64,000 nt of DNA from Lachnospiraceae bacterium (GCA_009777715.1 WRLH01000020.1:1-64000); one strand, 5' to 3'. Shown: positions 24,540-35,512, counted from the first letter of the stretch. Made by a program: numbers and translations. The notes: a model not told the origin generated them from the sequence alone.

Positions 24540-24815
24540 ATGGAAATTGCAAAAGTAACTTCAAATGGTCAAATTACAATTCCATCAGATATTCGTCGCC
24601 GACTAAAAATTAAGGATGGTGATAAAGTATTATTTATGGAAAGTGATGATGGAGTGCTAATGTTCAACTCATCAATGGTTGCATTAAGGCAGATTCAAAG
24701 TGATATGGAAGGTAAAGCTGAAAAAGCAGGATTGTTTACTGAAGATGATGTCGTTGCACTTTGCCGTGAAGTTCGAAGAGAGCTGAATGGAGGGCGCAAT
24801 GCTAATAATGCTTGA
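24540..24815 (+). CDS. AbrB/SpoVT-type antitoxin
   Basis: The 91-residue protein has the swapped-hairpin DNA-binding motif of AbrB/VapB antitoxins (MEIAKVTSNGQITIPSDIRR, LKIKDGDKVLF) and an acidic tail that would bind the toxin. It should repress its own promoter and neutralise the PIN protein encoded by the overlapping next gene. AGAAGGA precedes the ATG at 24540. Confidence 0.88.
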   Translation: MEIAKVTSNGQITIPSDIRRRLKIKDGDKVLFMESDDGVLMFNSSMVALRQIQSDMEGKAEKAGLFTEDDVVALCREVRRELNGGRNANNA

Positions 24816-25188
24816 TACAAACGTGTTAGTCTCAGCTGCACTATTTCCTAATTCGAAAACCGCACTTGCGCTATCAATAGCGACAATAAAGCATAAATTA
24901 ATTATCTGTACCTATGTGTTAGAAGAAGTACAATCAATATTTAAACGAAAGTTTCCCGATGAAATTAAGAATTTAGATAAGTTTTTATCAAATCTTGCAT
25001 ATGAACTCTGTTATACTTCTAATGTTACTGAAAAAACACCATTTATGCGAGATGAAGATGACCGCCCAATTTTACAAGCAGCGATAGATGCGGAAGTAGA
25101 TGCAATTCTTACCGGTGATAAGGATTTCCATGTCCTAGATATTAAACACCCATTAATACTATCACCAGTTGATTTTTTGGAAATATAG
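24799..25188 (+). CDS. PIN-domain toxin (ribonuclease)
   Basis: The 129-residue protein carries the acidic PIN-domain residues: LDTNVL at the start, a middle Glu in [22 protein letters not shown] and [13 protein letters not shown] toxins cleave RNA with Mg. The ATG at 24799 has GGAGGG five bases upstream, and the gene overlaps the AbrB-type antitoxin by 17 bases, a typical toxin-antitoxin operon. The specific RNA target is unknown. Confidence 0.85.
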   Translation: MLIMLDTNVLVSAALFPNSKTALALSIATIKHKLIICTYVLEEVQSIFKRKFPDEIKNLDKFLSNLAYELCYTSNVTEKTPFMRDEDDRPILQAAIDAEVDAILTGDKDFHVLDIKHPLILSPVDFLEI

Positions 25189-25204
25189 CCAGATGAGGTG
25201 CATT

Positions 25205-27823
25205 ATGAACATTACGAAATTTACCCAAAAATCGATCGAAGCCGTAAACCGGACCGAAGCCCTTGCTTACGAATATGGCAATCAGGAAATCGAGCAAGAG
25301 CATCTTTTGTATGCTTTGCTGACCATTGAAGACAGCCTGATTTCAAAGCTCATTGAAAAGATGGAGATTGATAAAAACCACTTCATTAATAATGCCGAAA
25401 AAGCATTGACTAATCGAGTCAAAGTTTCCGGCGGCCAGCTTTTCATGGGGAAAGATTTGAATAAATCCCTAATCCAAGCTGAAACCGAAGCCAAAAACCT
25501 TGGTGACGAATACGTCTCCGTTGAGCATCTTTTCCTTGCCATGCTAAAAGCTCCCAACAAAGCCCTAAAAGAAATCTTTGCCGAATATGCCATTACGACC
25601 GAACGCTTTTTAAAAGCTCTTTCAACTGTCCGAGGAAATCAGCGCGTCACGGGCGACAATCCCGAAGCAACTTATGATACGCTGTTAAAATATGGCCAGG
25701 AATTAGTTGAGCGGGCAAGACTGCAAAAGCTTGACCCGGTCATTGGCCGTGACGGTGAAATCCGCAATATTATCCGCATTTTATCCCGCAAAACAAAAAA
25801 CAACCCGGTTTTAATCGGTGAGCCGGGAGTGGGCAAAACCGCTGTTGTTGAGGGCCTTGCCCAGCGCATTGTGCAAGGTGACGTTCCGCAAGGCCTCAAA
25901 GACAAAAAAATCTTTGCCCTTGACATGGGGGCGTTAGTTGCCGGGGCGAAATACCGGGGCGAGTTCGAGGAGCGTTTAAAAGCAGTCCTTGAGGACGTAA
26001 AGCAAAGTGATGGGCAAATTATTTTGTTTATCGATGAGTTGCACACGATTGTCGGGGCGGGGAAAACGGACGGCGCGCTTGACGCCGGGAATATGCTTAA
26101 GCCAATGCTGGCGCGGGGCGAGCTTCATTGTATTGGCGCGACAACCCTTGATGAATACCGCCGTTACATCGAAAAAGACGCAGCTTTGGAACGCCGCTTC
26201 CAGCCTGTTTTGGTTGCCGAGCCATCGGTTGAAGATACGATTTCGATTTTGCGCGGCCTAAAAGAGCGTTATGAAGTTTATCATGGCGTAAAAATTCTGG
26301 ACAACGCCTTAGTCAGTGCCAGCGTTTTATCGAACCGTTATATTTCTGACCGCTTTCTTCCGGACAAAGCAATTGACTTAGTTGATGAAGCTTGCGCGCT
26401 TATTAAGACCGACCTTGATTCGATGCCAACGGAGCTTGATGAGCTTCGCCGCCGCGTCCTTCAGATGGAGATAGAAGAAGCCGCCCTAAAAAAAGAAAAA
26501 GACCGCCTTAGCTTGGATCGTTTAGCAGTATTGCAAAAAGAACTGGCTGACTCAAAGGATGATTTTAATAACCGCAAAGCAGAATGGGATAATGAAAAAG
26601 CGATGGTTGAGCGGCTTTCGGGACTTCGTGAGCAAATCGAAAACATCCACAATGAAATCCAAATCGCCCAGCGTGACGGTGATTTAGAAAAAGCGGCCGA
26701 GCTTAGTTACGGCAAGCTTCCGGAAGCACGCAAGCAATTAGAAACAGAAGAAGAAAAACTAAAGCAAAACAAATCATCTTTGGTCCATGAAAATGTTACC
26801 GAGGAAGAGATTGCCCGGATTATATCCCGCTGGACCGGCATTCCGGTTGCCCGTCTGACCGAAAGCGAGCGTCAGAAAATTTTGACGCTGGATCAGGAGC
26901 TGCACAAAAGGGTAGTCGGGCAGGAAGAGGGGGTTACTCGCGTGACGGAAGCAATCATGCGTTCAAAGGCCGGAATCAAAGACCCGACCAAACCGATAGG
27001 CTCATTTTTGTTTCTCGGCCCGACCGGAGTCGGCAAAACCGAGCTGGCAAAAGCCTTAGCTTCGGTGCTGTTTGACGACGAATCAAATATGGTCAGGATC
27101 GATATGAGTGAATACATGGAGAAATTTTCTGTTTCGCGCCTGATTGGGGCCCCGCCCGGATATGTTGGTTATGAAGAGGGCGGGCAATTGACCGAAGCAG
27201 TCAGAAGGAAACCTTATGCGGTTGTCCTTTTAGATGAAATAGAAAAGGCCCACCCCGAAATTTTTAATGTCTTGCTCCAAATTCTTGACGATGGCAGAAT
27301 TACTGACTCGCAAGGCAGGACAATTGATTTCAAAAACACCGTCTTAATCATGACTTCCAATATTGGAGCGGAGCATTTGCTTAGTGGGATAAAAGACACC
27401 TCTGTCACTTCGGGTGACGCTTGTGTCAGTTCGGAAGCAGAAGCAAAGGTAATGGCATCGCTTCGTAATCATTTCCGGCCGGAGTTTTTAAACCGCTTGG
27501 ACGAGACGATTCTTTTTAAGCCGCTTTCAAGGTCAAATATTGCCGCGATAATTGAGCTGATTATCAAGGATCTAAATAAGCGGCTTAAAGACCGCGAACT
27601 TAAAGTCACTTTGACTGATGAAGTCAAGCACTTCATTATCGATGAAGCTTACGATGCGGCTTTTGGGGCCCGCCCGCTTAAGCGTTATATCCAAAAATAT
27701 GTTGAAACATTGTCGGCGAAGTTAATTTTGGCTGGCGAAGCAGGAAGCGGTGACGTAATTGAGATTTATTTAGATGGTGGGGAGCTTTTGGCCAGGAACT
27801 GCAAATCTTACTGTAATTCATAG
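25205..27823 (+). CDS. clpB: ATP-dependent chaperone ClpB
   Basis: The 872-residue Hsp100 disaggregase has the N-domain (about 1-145, [22 protein letters not shown]), AAA-1 (GEPGVGKTA), a propeller-like middle coiled coil (about 400-530) and AAA-2 ([14 protein letters not shown], with the FLNRLDE arginine-finger region). It rescues aggregated proteins with DnaK. The ATG at 25205 fits the conserved start [16 protein letters not shown] lies upstream. No CIRCE element is visible in the short gap after the PIN gene, so regulation is unclear. Confidence 0.95.
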   Translation: MNITKFTQKSIEAVNRTEALAYEYGNQEIEQEHLLYALLTIEDSLISKLIEKMEIDKNHFINNAEKALTNRVKVSGGQLFMGKDLNKSLIQAETEAKNLGDEYVSVEHLFLAMLKAPNKALKEIFAEYAITTERFLKALSTVRGNQRVTGDNPEATYDTLLKYGQELVERARLQKLDPVIGRDGEIRNIIRILSRKTKNNPVLIGEPGVGKTAVVEGLAQRIVQGDVPQGLKDKKIFALDMGALVAGAKYRGEFEERLKAVLEDVKQSDGQIILFIDELHTIVGAGKTDGALDAGNMLKPMLARGELHCIGATTLDEYRRYIEKDAALERRFQPVLVAEPSVEDTISILRGLKERYEVYHGVKILDNALVSASVLSNRYISDRFLPDKAIDLVDEACALIKTDLDSMPTELDELRRRVLQMEIEEAALKKEKDRLSLDRLAVLQKELADSKDDFNNRKAEWDNEKAMVERLSGLREQIENIHNEIQIAQRDGDLEKAAELSYGKLPEARKQLETEEEKLKQNKSSLVHENVTEEEIARIISRWTGIPVARLTESERQKILTLDQELHKRVVGQEEGVTRVTEAIMRSKAGIKDPTKPIGSFLFLGPTGVGKTELAKALASVLFDDESNMVRIDMSEYMEKFSVSRLIGAPPGYVGYEEGGQLTEAVRRKPYAVVLLDEIEKAHPEIFNVLLQILDDGRITDSQGRTIDFKNTVLIMTSNIGAEHLLSGIKDTSVTSGDACVSSEAEAKVMASLRNHFRPEFLNRLDETILFKPLSRSNIAAIIELIIKDLNKRLKDRELKVTLTDEVKHFIIDEAYDAAFGARPLKRYIQKYVETLSAKLILAGEAGSGDVIEIYLDGGELLARNCKSYCNS

Positions 27824-27891
27824 CAAAAAATAACCTTGTGCCGCACCAAATAAGGTGATATCATTAAGAAAAAACCACGGAGGTTATGTCT

Positions 27892-30282
27892 ATGAATTAT
27901 GGCTACTTTGACGAAAAGAATAAAGAATATATCATCACCAAACCCGACACCCCATCCGCATGGGCCAATTACCTAGGCTCACCCGAATACGGCGCGATTA
28001 TTTCCAATAATGCCGGAGGCTACAGCTTTGTGAAGTCGGGGGCGAATGGCAGGATTATCCGCTATCGCTTTAATTCCGTAACAACCGACCAGCCGGGGCG
28101 TTATGTTTACCTGCGTGACTTAGAAAGCAATGATTACTGGTCGGCATCGTGGATGCCAGTCGGCAAGCCGCTTGAGACATACAAATCCGAGTGCCGCCAC
28201 GGAACGGCTTATACGATTATTTCTTCGGAATATGCTGATATCAAAACCGAATCCCTTTATTATGTCCCGAAAGGCAAAACATACGAAGTTTGGCAGGTAA
28301 AGGTTACGAACAACGACATAAAAGAACGCAAATTAGCGGTCACAGGTTATGTTGAGTTTACCAATGATCCAAATTATGAGCAGGACCAAGTCAATTTGCA
28401 ATACACCCTTTTTATCAGCCGCACCTACTTTAAGGACAATTTCATCAAGCAGGTTTATAATGAAAACTTTAACGATCCGGGCCGGGAACGCTTTTTTGGC
28501 CTCGCTGGGACGGGGGCAAAAGTTGACAAGTATTGCGGCGATCGTGATGCCTTTGTTGGTTCATACCGGGGCTACCAGAACCCGGCCGGAATCGAAAAAG
28601 GTTTACATAATGAGCTTAACTATTGCAAAAATTCTTGTGCTGCCCTCCAGTCGGACATCATTCTTAAGCCCGGCGAAACAAAGGAATTTATTTATCTGCT
28701 GGGGGCAAAGCCGGAGGACGAGGCGAAAGCTATCATTAATGACTATAACGTAAAGGGCAGATGTGAAAAAGAGCTTGCCGAACTTAAAACCTACTGGCAT
28801 GGCAAATTGGCGAACCTGGAAGTGAAAACTCCTGATGAGAAATTCAATAACATGGTCAATGTCTGGAACGCTTACCAATGCTTTATCACCTTTACTTGGT
28901 CACGAGCCGCTTCATTCCAATACTGCGGCCAAAGAAATGGCTTTGGTTACCGCGATACAGTCCAGGATATCCAAGGCATTATCCATTTAGACCCTGAAAT
29001 GGCTTTGGGCATGATCCGCTTCATGCTTTCTGCGCAGGTAAATAACGGAGCGGGCTTACCATTGGTAAAATACAATCATGACGCCGGAAATGAAGACACT
29101 CCCGATGATCATTCTTATGTCAAGGAAACCGGGCATCCAAGCTACCGGGCTGACGACGCGCTGTGGCTGTTCCCGACCGTTTACAAATATATCTCCGAAA
29201 CCGGAAACATTGCTTTCCTTGATGAAATAATCCCTTATGCAAATAATGGGGAATCCGGGAGCGTTTATGACCATCTGAAGCGGGCGATTGATTTTTCCAT
29301 GAACAATTTGGGCAATCACGGTATGCCTGCCGGGCTTCATGCTGACTGGAATGACTGCTTGCGGCTGGGCAAAAAAGGCGAATCAACCTTTGTTGCTTTC
29401 CAGCTTTATTATGCCGTAAAACTGCTTAAAATTTACGCCGGGGAAAGGAACGATACCGATTACCTAAAATATCTTGATGACATCATCACCAAGCTTTCAG
29501 ATATTCTTAATCAGGAATGCTGGAATGAAAACCGCTGGATTCGCGGCTTCAAAGAAGACGGAACGGTAATCGGCAAAAAAGGCGACCCGGAAGCGTCAAT
29601 GTGGGTTAATCCCCAGTCGTGGGGGGTTATTTCCGGCTTATCAACAAGTGAACAGGCAATCGCTTCAATGGATAGCGTATACCGTGAGCTTAATACCCCT
29701 TATGGCATCATGGTCATGTACCCTGCTTACGCGGAACACGCTTTTGAAGGCGCGTTAATGAAATGTTTTAACAAAGGGGTCAAAGAAAATGCCGGTATTT
29801 TTTCACAGCCGCAGGGCTGGGCGATTCTGGCGGAATCATTGCTTGGGCGTGGCGACAGGGCTTTTGAATACTGGAAAGAAGCCGCCCCGGCATATATGAA
29901 TGACGATGCGGATAAGCGTGTGCTTGAGCCTTATGTCCATGGGCAGTTCATTGAGGGCAAAGAATCACCTTATGCCGGAAGGGCGCACGTCCATTGGCTG
30001 ACCGGGACGGCATCGACCGTGATGGTCGGAACGGTTGAAGGAATCCTTGGCCTTAGGCCGGAAATAAAAGGCTTGGTCGTGAATCCGTCAATCCCATCAG
30101 AATGGAAATCGTTTGAGATGGTAAAAGTCTTCCGCGGCAAAAAATTGACCATATCAGTCAATAACCCCAATGGGGCCGAGAGCGGGGTAAAGAGCATTAC
30201 CGTCAATGGTACAAAGATCGAGGGATTATTAATCGCCGCCGAGATCCTAAAAGATGTGAATGAAGTCATTGTTGAGATGTAA
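27892..30282 (+). CDS. GH94 beta-glucan disaccharide phosphorylase (cellobiose-phosphorylase type)
   Basis: The 796-residue enzyme matches GH94 phosphorylases: MNYGYFDEKNKEYIIT and NYLGSPEYGAIISNNAGGYS at the start, the RNGFGYRDTVQD motif, catalytic Asp488 in HADWNDCL and WLTGTAS near the end. It would split a beta-linked disaccharide with phosphate to give a sugar 1-phosphate, saving ATP. Cellobiose is the likely substrate beside the GH9 genes, but some motifs (RADDALWLFPT, NPQSWGVISG) also resemble chitobiose- or other GH94 phosphorylases. The ATG at 27892 has GGAGG at 8 bases. There is no signal peptide, as expected for an intracellular phosphorylase. Confidence 0.88.
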   Translation: MNYGYFDEKNKEYIITKPDTPSAWANYLGSPEYGAIISNNAGGYSFVKSGANGRIIRYRFNSVTTDQPGRYVYLRDLESNDYWSASWMPVGKPLETYKSECRHGTAYTIISSEYADIKTESLYYVPKGKTYEVWQVKVTNNDIKERKLAVTGYVEFTNDPNYEQDQVNLQYTLFISRTYFKDNFIKQVYNENFNDPGRERFFGLAGTGAKVDKYCGDRDAFVGSYRGYQNPAGIEKGLHNELNYCKNSCAALQSDIILKPGETKEFIYLLGAKPEDEAKAIINDYNVKGRCEKELAELKTYWHGKLANLEVKTPDEKFNNMVNVWNAYQCFITFTWSRAASFQYCGQRNGFGYRDTVQDIQGIIHLDPEMALGMIRFMLSAQVNNGAGLPLVKYNHDAGNEDTPDDHSYVKETGHPSYRADDALWLFPTVYKYISETGNIAFLDEIIPYANNGESGSVYDHLKRAIDFSMNNLGNHGMPAGLHADWNDCLRLGKKGESTFVAFQLYYAVKLLKIYAGERNDTDYLKYLDDIITKLSDILNQECWNENRWIRGFKEDGTVIGKKGDPEASMWVNPQSWGVISGLSTSEQAIASMDSVYRELNTPYGIMVMYPAYAEHAFEGALMKCFNKGVKENAGIFSQPQGWAILAESLLGRGDRAFEYWKEAAPAYMNDDADKRVLEPYVHGQFIEGKESPYAGRAHVHWLTGTASTVMVGTVEGILGLRPEIKGLVVNPSIPSEWKSFEMVKVFRGKKLTISVNNPNGAESGVKSITVNGTKIEGLLIAAEILKDVNEVIVEM

Positions 30283-30315
30283 GTGCTATTAATTATCTTA
30301 AAACTGCTAAAATAA

Positions 30316-30362
30316 AGAGGCCATCCGGTTAAGGTTTATAAAGCCTTGACGGATGGTCTCTT
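30316..30362 (+). terminator. Hairpin after the GH94 gene
   Basis: AGAGGCCATCCG pairs with CGGATGGTCTCT (12 base pairs, one G-T) around a loop that holds a smaller AAGG/CCTT stem. A clear T-run follows only when read on the minus strand, so its function as a terminator for GH94 is plausible but not certain. Confidence 0.5.
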
Positions 30363-30548
30363 AAAGAGAGGATTGATAGGTATCGCATTTTTTATCTTAC
30401 TACAGGAAAATGCTTTTGAAAATCGTCCGTGGGGGGTATTAATAAAATTTAATCCGGATAAAAAACTTAATCTGGGCTGAATGCCTTGCCTAGTTAATAA
30501 AGCTGTGATAGACTACATATAAATAAACAACTGCAAAGGACAGCAAGA

Positions 30549-30632
30549 GCAGTCCTTACGGCAGTTGTTTATCAAGGGCGGTCCTTACGGCAGTCCTTTA
30601 TCAAGGGCAGTCCTTGACGGCAGTCCCTTTGC
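30549..30632 (+). repeat. 29-bp tandem repeat, about 3 copies
   Basis: Units beginning GCAGTCCTTACGGCAG start at 30549, 30578 and 30607 and share the TTTATCAAGGG spacer. Each holds opposed AGTCCTT/AAGGGC-like segments that can fold. No spacer diversity is present, so this is not a CRISPR array. Apart from this array and the hairpin, the 30283-30668 gap shows nothing else. Confidence 0.75.
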
Positions 30633-30668
30633 AACCCATTGTCTTTCGTAAAATTAAGGTAGGTGGAT

Positions 30669-31535
30669 ATGAAACTTGAAAAAGGCGATATTTTAGTTTT
30701 TGAAACAGGTGAGGGCTGGATTAGCAAAGCCATCGCTCTTTTAACTGATTCCGATGTCAGCCATGCGGCAATGATGTACGATGAAGAAAATCTAGTCGAA
30801 ATGGGCTTATCCGGAATCGGGGTAAACAAGGTCACAGTTGTTAATGAGGGACGAAGGACCACCGTCATGCGGCTTAACCCGCAAAGAAGCCCTGAACCGC
30901 TGGTTAAGGCAGCCGATGTCTACATAGATGCCGATACGGCCTATAATATCCCGGCCTTGGTGATGATTGGCGGGATTGTAATTTACCGGGCGATCCGCCC
31001 GACTCCCGAATTTGTCCATGTGGTTGACTTGGTTATCAGGGCAGCTTGCGTAGCGGTGAATGCCTTAATCGAGAAAATTAGGAAAACAGGCAAAACAATG
31101 ACTTGTTCGCAACTGGCATACCAGATTTATTTTGATTGCGGCAAGGATTATTACCTAAAACTAATCGACCCGCTGGTTAAGCGAAGTGCCAAGCTTTCAG
31201 ATGGGACGGTTTGCCTTTTTGACTTGGCCGGGGAAGCAGAGCTTACCGGAGCAGAGTTTGACAGCGGCCTAGAAGCAGTCTACGAAGATGAGGAAGAATT
31301 GGCACGGCTTCTTTGCGCGGCAATCGAAAAAGAGGCGGGGCTTGTTACCTTAGCTTCACAAGAAAGCATCGGCCAGACGGCAAAAAGCGCCAGAAAATTG
31401 CTTGAATTATTAGAGGAATTACTAAAGCAATGCGATTCAAAATTACCGCTTAACGCTTTATTCGTTGCGCCGTCTGATTTACTTCATGCAGAAAATCTTT
31501 TAGAAGCAGGAATTGTTAAGACAAAGGTAAAATAG
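30669..31535 (+). CDS. Permuted-papain (YiiX/NlpC-P60-like) putative amidase or hydrolase
   Basis: The 288-residue protein begins with LEKGDILVFETGEGWISKA, and the catalytic His would be in VSHAAMMYD and the Cys in MTCSQLAYQIYFD. This His-before-Cys order is typical of permuted papain-like YiiX/LRAT-type enzymes, which act on lipids, peptides or peptidoglycan. The C-terminal 100 residues are acidic and helical and not assigned. No signal peptide is visible. The ATG at 30669 follows AGGTGG. The hybrid kinase gene starts 2 bases after its stop, so the two are probably co-transcribed. Confidence 0.65.
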   Translation: MKLEKGDILVFETGEGWISKAIALLTDSDVSHAAMMYDEENLVEMGLSGIGVNKVTVVNEGRRTTVMRLNPQRSPEPLVKAADVYIDADTAYNIPALVMIGGIVIYRAIRPTPEFVHVVDLVIRAACVAVNALIEKIRKTGKTMTCSQLAYQIYFDCGKDYYLKLIDPLVKRSAKLSDGTVCLFDLAGEAELTGAEFDSGLEAVYEDEEELARLLCAAIEKEAGLVTLASQESIGQTAKSARKLLELLEELLKQCDSKLPLNALFVAPSDLLHAENLLEAGIVKTKVK

Positions 31536-31537
31536 CA

Positions 31538-33955
31538 ATGAATAAAAACGCGCAGAATGGTTTATTCGAAGCATACCAAAATAAAGTGACACGGGCAATC
31601 AGTAAGATTTTGATGGGCATTTTTTTTGTCGTCCCAGCTTACTGGCTGCTCATTTTTTTAGTGAACTTGACCGGGTTAGTCAAAATTGATGCCCGCTCCG
31701 ATTTATTTTTTCCCTCATTAGTTTTGGGCTTAGTCGTTTGCACTCTTCCGACCATCATGCTCAAGCTAAAGGTTTCAATGAAGCTAATCAAATACTTTGC
31801 CGTCATCCCCCTTGCGTTGATAATTATCTTTTTTTATGCTTATATCGGCGCGGTGGTCCGGATTTTATTTGTCATCATGCCGATTATCTCAACTTTGTAT
31901 TTTGACCGGAAATTTACCCTCATCATGTCAATTGTGAACCATGTCATTATCTTAGTTGGGGTGTATATTGCCAGCCCGATTGAAGTGCTAAGATATACGA
32001 TCTATGATACCGCAAATACGGTTTTCATTGCCAAAGCCCTTAGCCTTTCACTTGAATTTCTTCCGATTATCGCTGTTTTGGTTGCCCTCGCCGGATTTGC
32101 AAGGGGGCTGATGGATAAGCTTGCCGAGGCCGAAAATGAAAAGTACCGGATTGAAATCGCCGAAGCAAAAAACAAAGCCAAAAGCGCGTTCCTTGCAACG
32201 ATGTCCCATGAAATCCGCACACCGATGAACGCAATCTTGGGGATTACGCAAATGGAGCTAAATGATCCTGAATTGCCGGAGAAAAATATCCAGGCCTTAG
32301 AAAGGATTAATGCTTCCGGCAATACCTTATTAGGCATTATTAATGATATTCTGGATATGTCAAAAATCGAAGCCGGCAAATTTGAGTTAAATCCGGCTGA
32401 GTATGATGTCCCAAGCTTTATCCACGATTCAACCCAGCAAAACATTCTTCGGATTGGCTCAAAAGAAATCCGCTTCTTAATAGAAGCAGATGAAAACCTG
32501 CCGTCAAGAATGTTTGGTGATGAACTTAGGATTCGGCAGATTGTCAACAACCTGCTTTCAAATGCTTTCAAATATACCGAAAAAGGCCATGTCAAATTGA
32601 CAATTACCCACGAGGTTTTGTCGCCTTTATCTGACGAAATCGAACTGAAATTTGTCGTTGAGGACACCGGGCAAGGCATGAAACCGGACGACCTTAAAAA
32701 ACTTTTCTCTGAATATACCCGCTTTAACCAAGATATCAACCGTGGCACAGAGGGAACAGGAATCGGCCTTAACATCACTAACAGCTTAATCAAAATGATG
32801 GACGGGACAATTAACGTAGATAGCGAGTATGGGAAAGGCTCGGTCTTTACCATCACGATCCGGCAAAAAGCAGTTAAAGGCGTTGCCCCAATCGGCGCGG
32901 AGATTTCAGAGAACTTACGGAACTTTATCCTGCTGGGCAAAAAAGAGCGGAAGCAGATCGAATATGAAATCATGCCTTACGGCAGAGTTTTGATTGTTGA
33001 TGACGTTGACACCAATTTATATGTTGCGCGGGGGTTGATGGCCCCTTACCAGCTCGAAATCGAAACGGCACAAAGCGGGTTTGAAGCGATTGAAATCCTT
33101 AAAGAGGACAAAACTTTTGACATTGTTTTCATGGATCATATGATGCCAAAGATGGATGGAATCGAAACAACAAAGAAGCTGCGGGAAAATGGCTATCCTG
33201 CGCCAATAATTGCTTTGACAGCAAATGCGATTGTTGGGAATGATAAGATGTTTAAGGAAAACGGCTTTGATGATTTTATTTCCAAGCCGATTGACATCAG
33301 GCAGTTAAATACGATTCTTCACAAATGGATTCGTGATAAATATCCTAAAGAAGCCAAGAAATATAAAACAGCCACGATAGCCGCCAAAGAATTTAAAGAG
33401 CCGGGCAAGAGCAAAAAATTATTTGAAATATTCCATAAAGATGCCAAGAAAGCGGTGGTGGCCTTGCGTGAGTCAAAAGATGGCGATGTTAAGCTGTTTA
33501 CAACGACCATTCACGCAATGAAATCCGCCCTTACCAATATTGGCGAGGCCGAAAAAGCTATCCTGGCGGAAAAGCTTGAGATGGCCGGGCGGAATAATGA
33601 CCTTACATATATTAATGAAAATGCCGATGCTTTTATAGAAGTCCTTGAAGCTTTGATTGTGAAGCTTACCCCCAAGGAAAATGAAAATGATGATAACTTA
33701 ATTTTTGAAGATGTGGTATACTTAAAAGAGGAGCTTATTTTAATTGCGTCAGCCTGTGAAGAATATAATGACAAGGAAGCCTATGAAGCACTTGCCCGCC
33801 TTAAAGAAAAGCAATGGAAGAAGGAAACAAGTGACGGACTGGCCCAAATCCATGAGACCTTGTTTTTCAGCAGCGATTTTGATAATGCCGTTATTTTTGC
33901 AAGAAAGATAATAAAAGAGAAGAGTAAAGGCGAGCATGAAGAAAATTCACATTAA
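31538..33955 (+). CDS. Hybrid sensor histidine kinase with receiver and Hpt domains
   Basis: The 805-residue protein has about six membrane helices (residues 20-190), a coiled linker, HisKA with His224 in MSHEIRTPMNAILG, an ATPase domain (NNLLSNAFKYT, EDTGQGM, GTGIGLNI), a receiver domain with Asp533 in FMDHMMPKMDG and a C-terminal Hpt-like helical bundle with His659 in TTIHAMKSAL. All phosphorelay residues are present. No extracellular sensor domain is recognised; the membrane part itself may sense. Its end overlaps the GH9 start by 20 bases, which suggests a link to cello-oligosaccharide metabolism. Confidence 0.92.
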   Translation: MNKNAQNGLFEAYQNKVTRAISKILMGIFFVVPAYWLLIFLVNLTGLVKIDARSDLFFPSLVLGLVVCTLPTIMLKLKVSMKLIKYFAVIPLALIIIFFYAYIGAVVRILFVIMPIISTLYFDRKFTLIMSIVNHVIILVGVYIASPIEVLRYTIYDTANTVFIAKALSLSLEFLPIIAVLVALAGFARGLMDKLAEAENEKYRIEIAEAKNKAKSAFLATMSHEIRTPMNAILGITQMELNDPELPEKNIQALERINASGNTLLGIINDILDMSKIEAGKFELNPAEYDVPSFIHDSTQQNILRIGSKEIRFLIEADENLPSRMFGDELRIRQIVNNLLSNAFKYTEKGHVKLTITHEVLSPLSDEIELKFVVEDTGQGMKPDDLKKLFSEYTRFNQDINRGTEGTGIGLNITNSLIKMMDGTINVDSEYGKGSVFTITIRQKAVKGVAPIGAEISENLRNFILLGKKERKQIEYEIMPYGRVLIVDDVDTNLYVARGLMAPYQLEIETAQSGFEAIEILKEDKTFDIVFMDHMMPKMDGIETTKKLRENGYPAPIIALTANAIVGNDKMFKENGFDDFISKPIDIRQLNTILHKWIRDKYPKEAKKYKTATIAAKEFKEPGKSKKLFEIFHKDAKKAVVALRESKDGDVKLFTTTIHAMKSALTNIGEAEKAILAEKLEMAGRNNDLTYINENADAFIEVLEALIVKLTPKENENDDNLIFEDVVYLKEELILIASACEEYNDKEAYEALARLKEKQWKKETSDGLAQIHETLFFSSDFDNAVIFARKIIKEKSKGEHEENSH

Positions 33956-35498
33956 TCAACTTGGTTACCGTCCCGGTGATACCAAAAAGGCAACAATTAC
34001 AACTGCGGCAAACAGGTTTTCAGTTATCCGTGCTGCGGACCGGAAAATAGTTTTCCGTGATTATACTGGCAGTCCGTTTGAAGACGCGGCTTCGGGCGAT
34101 ATGGTAAGAATCGCTGATTTTTCATATTTAAGTGAAAAAGGGGCATACTTTATCACCGCTAATAATGAAAATGGGTTTGCGATTGACTCTTACCCTTTTG
34201 TCATTTCCGACAAGCCATACAAATCACTTAGGAAAGCATTGCTTGATTTTTTCCATTATCAAAAATGCGGCGTTTCCGTAGAATGCGGCGAGTGGTCGCA
34301 CCCGGCTTGCCATACGAAACTGGCGAAAATTTATGGCACAGACCAAGAAAAGGACGTTTCCGGCGGCTGGCATGATGCTGGTGATTATGGGCGTTATACC
34401 GTTCCGGCCGCGATGGCGGTTGCCGACCTGCTGTTAGCTTATGAGCTTGCCCCGAATCCTGACGAAAATATCCTTGATATCGCCTGGTTTGAAATCGAAT
34501 GGATGCTCAAAATGCAAGATGAAAAAAGCGGCGGTGTTTATCATAAAGTCACTTGCAAAAGATTTAATGCCTTTGATGAAATGCCCGAAGATGAACATGA
34601 GGAGCTTTACATCATGCCAATGTCTTTGGCGGCGACAGCTGATTTTGCCGCTTGTACTGCCCTTGCTTCACGTTTTTATCCGGACAAAAAAGAAGCCTTA
34701 TTAACGGCAGCCGAACGCGCCTTTGACTGGTGTCTTGAAAATAGCGAAATGCTGCCATTTACCAATCCGCCCGAAATCCAGACCGGGATTTATGGGAATT
34801 GGCTTGGCATTGATGAACATTATGAAAACAAACGCTTTTGGGCGGCTTGTGAGCTGTTCGTTGCCACCAAGTCCGAAAAGTACCATGATTATGTCAAAAA
34901 AAGTGAGCTGTTTAGCGGGCTTGGCTGGCAAAATACTGGCGGTTACGGTTTATATGCTTACCTTGCTAAGGGGGGGGACTCTGCTGATGAAACCCAGCTT
35001 CAGCGCATGAAAGAATATTTGCTTTCGGTCTCATCTGACATCGTAGCAAAATATAAAGCAGACGGTTACGGTAATTCATTGGGGACCCAGTACCGCTGGG
35101 GCAGCAATATGTATGTTGGGAATAATGCAATGCTTTTATTGCTTGCGGCCACGGTTTTTCCCGAAAAAGCAAGCGGATTTAAAGAGATGGCAATGGCGCA
35201 TTTCCATTATCTGATTGGCAGGAACTCTTTATCACAAAGTTATATAACTGGCTTTGGCCACCAAGCGGCGAAGAATCCGCACCACCGTCCCTCGATTGCA
35301 AAAGGAAAAGCCGTCCCCGGGATGGTTGTTGGCGGCCCATGTATGAATACGGATGCTGACCCGATCTTAAAGGAATCCTGCGGGGGACTGCCGCCAGCGA
35401 AATGTTACATTGACGATGCCGAAAGCTATGCTTCTAACGAAGTGACAATATACTGGAATTCAGCCGTTTATTTTGTCATGGCGGCATTGGATCTATAG
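33936..35498 (+). CDS. GH9 glycosidase with N-terminal Ig-like domain, cytosolic
   Basis: The 520-residue enzyme has a CelD-type Ig-like N-domain (about 1-85, INQLGYRPGDTKKA) and a GH9 (alpha/alpha)6-barrel: GGWHDAGDYGRY (catalytic base Asp), HHRPS in the aglycone site and Glu in SYASNEVTIYWN near the end (acid). GH9 enzymes are inverting beta-1,4-glucanases or, in compact Ig-containing forms, exo-acting cellodextrinases or glucosaminidases. No signal peptide, dockerin or CBM is visible, so it should act on imported cellodextrins beside the GH94 phosphorylase. It overlaps the hybrid kinase gene; the start has weak purines (AAAGGCGAGC). Confidence 0.88.
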   Translation: MKKIHINQLGYRPGDTKKATITTAANRFSVIRAADRKIVFRDYTGSPFEDAASGDMVRIADFSYLSEKGAYFITANNENGFAIDSYPFVISDKPYKSLRKALLDFFHYQKCGVSVECGEWSHPACHTKLAKIYGTDQEKDVSGGWHDAGDYGRYTVPAAMAVADLLLAYELAPNPDENILDIAWFEIEWMLKMQDEKSGGVYHKVTCKRFNAFDEMPEDEHEELYIMPMSLAATADFAACTALASRFYPDKKEALLTAAERAFDWCLENSEMLPFTNPPEIQTGIYGNWLGIDEHYENKRFWAACELFVATKSEKYHDYVKKSELFSGLGWQNTGGYGLYAYLAKGGDSADETQLQRMKEYLLSVSSDIVAKYKADGYGNSLGTQYRWGSNMYVGNNAMLLLLAATVFPEKASGFKEMAMAHFHYLIGRNSLSQSYITGFGHQAAKNPHHRPSIAKGKAVPGMVVGGPCMNTDADPILKESCGGLPPAKCYIDDAESYASNEVTIYWNSAVYFVMAALDL

Positions 35499-35512
35499 AA
35501 AGGGTTAATTAA

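Noticed and set aside
30540-30632. Possible CRISPR array
   Set aside because: Only about three tandem units without unique spacers, and no cas genes nearby.
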